Assembly: GCA_964409245.1 (NCBI GenBank)
Contig: CAYPCQ010000036.1
Span: 1-64,000 of the forward strand
Direction: 5' to 3'
Source of the DNA: CAIMWS01 sp964409245
Lineage (GTDB): Bacteria; Verrucomicrobiota; Verrucomicrobiia; Limisphaerales; UBA1319
Length of the DNA: 64,000 nt
Shown here: positions 63,582 through 64,000 of the stretch, piece after piece
Layout of the letters: the number at the start of each line of letters is the position of its first letter
Numbering within the stretch: the first letter of the stretch is position 1
Position numbers and translations under genes: made by a program
The notes under the pieces: model-generated
Told to the model about the DNA's origin: nothing
Database searches by the model: none
The model's input: only the letters and a program-made list of their open reading frames with translations

Positions 63582-64000
63582 TCATTTGATCATCAACCTC
63601 AGGAACCGGGTCCGCGAATCCATAGGATTATCGTCCCGGTAAATCACGGTTTCGGCGCCGTTCTCGTGGTCGATGCTCCCGATTTCCGCCATGGTGCAGG
63701 CACTCCAATCCTTCAAATCAGTTGAATTCTGGATCTCGATGACAACGCCTCTTAATGCCTTGCGCCGCACCAGGCTGAAAAAACGATGCAGGCTTCCATC
63801 AATTTCATCCTTGCTCAACCAAACCCGCAGCATCTCGGAGGCGTCAGCCCGTTTGGGATCGGTATTAACCAGGAATTCCAGAAGATTGCATCGGCCATCC
63901 TGATCCGGGTCAGCCAGAGGGCCACTGATTCCGGCCTGGTTTTGTTCATTGGTGGTGAATGATTTTGCCAGCCATTGGGCATAATCCATAGGAGATTCAA
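63582..64000 (-). CDS. C-terminal end of an exported protein, cut by the window edge
   Basis: The frame is open to the right edge (ESPMDYAQWLAKSF...), so the apparent ATG at 63989 is probably internal and the gene continues beyond the window. The visible 139 residues contain GPLADPDQDGRCNLLEFLVNTDPKRAD, a dockerin/EF-hand-like segment that in Verrucomicrobia sits near the C-terminus of large exported proteins, then a beta-rich end (VVIEIQNSTDLKDWS, SRTRFLRLMI). Its stop lies 54 bp before the start of the giant gene on the same strand, so the two may share a transcript. Confidence 0.75.
   Translation of the reverse strand, partial: ESPMDYAQWLAKSFTTNEQNQAGISGPLADPDQDGRCNLLEFLVNTDPKRADASEMLRVWLSKDEIDGSLHRFFSLVRRKALRGVVIEIQNSTDLKDWSACTMAEIGSIDHENGAETVIYRDDNPMDSRTRFLRLMIK

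Overview
The window looks like a fragment of a Verrucomicrobiota genome, probably of the Pedosphaera/Limisphaerales type and probably a metagenome-assembled scaffold. The evidence is a lineage-typical mix: secreted proteins built from Ig-like repeats with C-termini such as FYRATLAP, a PEP-CTERM-like exported metalloprotease, a LEPR-XLL giant surface protein, ThuA/DUF1080 and Tat-exported Gfo/Idh proteins, GH29 and GH38 glycosidases, TIM-barrel sugar isomerases and an orphan NtrC-type regulator. A run of 100 N at 60724-60823 marks a scaffold gap. I see no CRISPR array, prophage or rRNA; one tRNA-Pro(TGG) is present.

Layout. 1-867: dead DUF4338/DruA-like gene carrying a 92-bp MITE-like insertion with a 5-bp target duplication. 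1.2-14.7 kb: a PQQ-type beta-propeller, an NtrC-family regulator, MntP, mannose-1-phosphate guanylyltransferase, a lone HypD, a 1097-residue Ig-repeat protein, an LRR/FGE-fold protein, a PEP-CTERM metalloprotease and a DUF4410-like lipoprotein. 15.3-19.95 kb: a co-directional unit (thrS, a 191-residue unknown, galE, a DUF692/MNIO enzyme). It begins with a leader that looks like a transcription attenuator and ends with a strong terminator. 20.0-23.1 kb: SecA, then the tRNA. 23.9-30.7 kb: sugar isomerase, alpha-L-fucosidase, a receiver protein, a Hanks-type kinase and a Pro/Gly-rich exported protein, with a 1.2-kb non-coding stretch. 30.9-36 kb: a membrane-anchored GrpE-like protein followed 8 bp later by a NifS-type cysteine desulfurase, then a ThuA-DUF1080 / Gfo-Idh pair closed by a bidirectional terminator. 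35.9-46.1 kb: a large metalloprotease, TPR protein, YqhD, TolC-family protein, ferritin, DctA-like symporter, Crp/Fnr regulator and an orphan corrinoid protein. 46.2-53.1 kb: a tight three-gene unit (DUF6057 membrane protein, TolB-like propeller with a CxxCH haem site, secreted GH38 alpha-mannosidase).

53.1-63.5 kb on the minus strand is one giant gene, at least about 3500 codons. It begins with a LEPR-XLL motif and ends with SdrD/EF-hand-like calcium repeats, a cadherin-like domain and a Calx-beta domain. It contains two adjacent, nearly identical 444-bp (148-residue) repeats, and the N gap falls exactly where a further copy should be. If the missing sequence is 264 bp plus a multiple of 444 bp, the two ORF halves join in a single frame, so I treat them as one gene. 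A C-terminal gene fragment follows at the right edge.

Common themes are polysaccharide and glycoconjugate metabolism (ManC, GalE, GH29, GH38, keto-sugar enzymes) and elaborate export and surface proteins (SecA, Ig, PKD, LEPR-XLL). The most notable items are the giant repeat protein, the DUF6057/cytochrome-propeller/mannosidase unit, the membrane GrpE-NifS pair, the MNIO enzyme at the end of the thrS unit, and the thrS leader.
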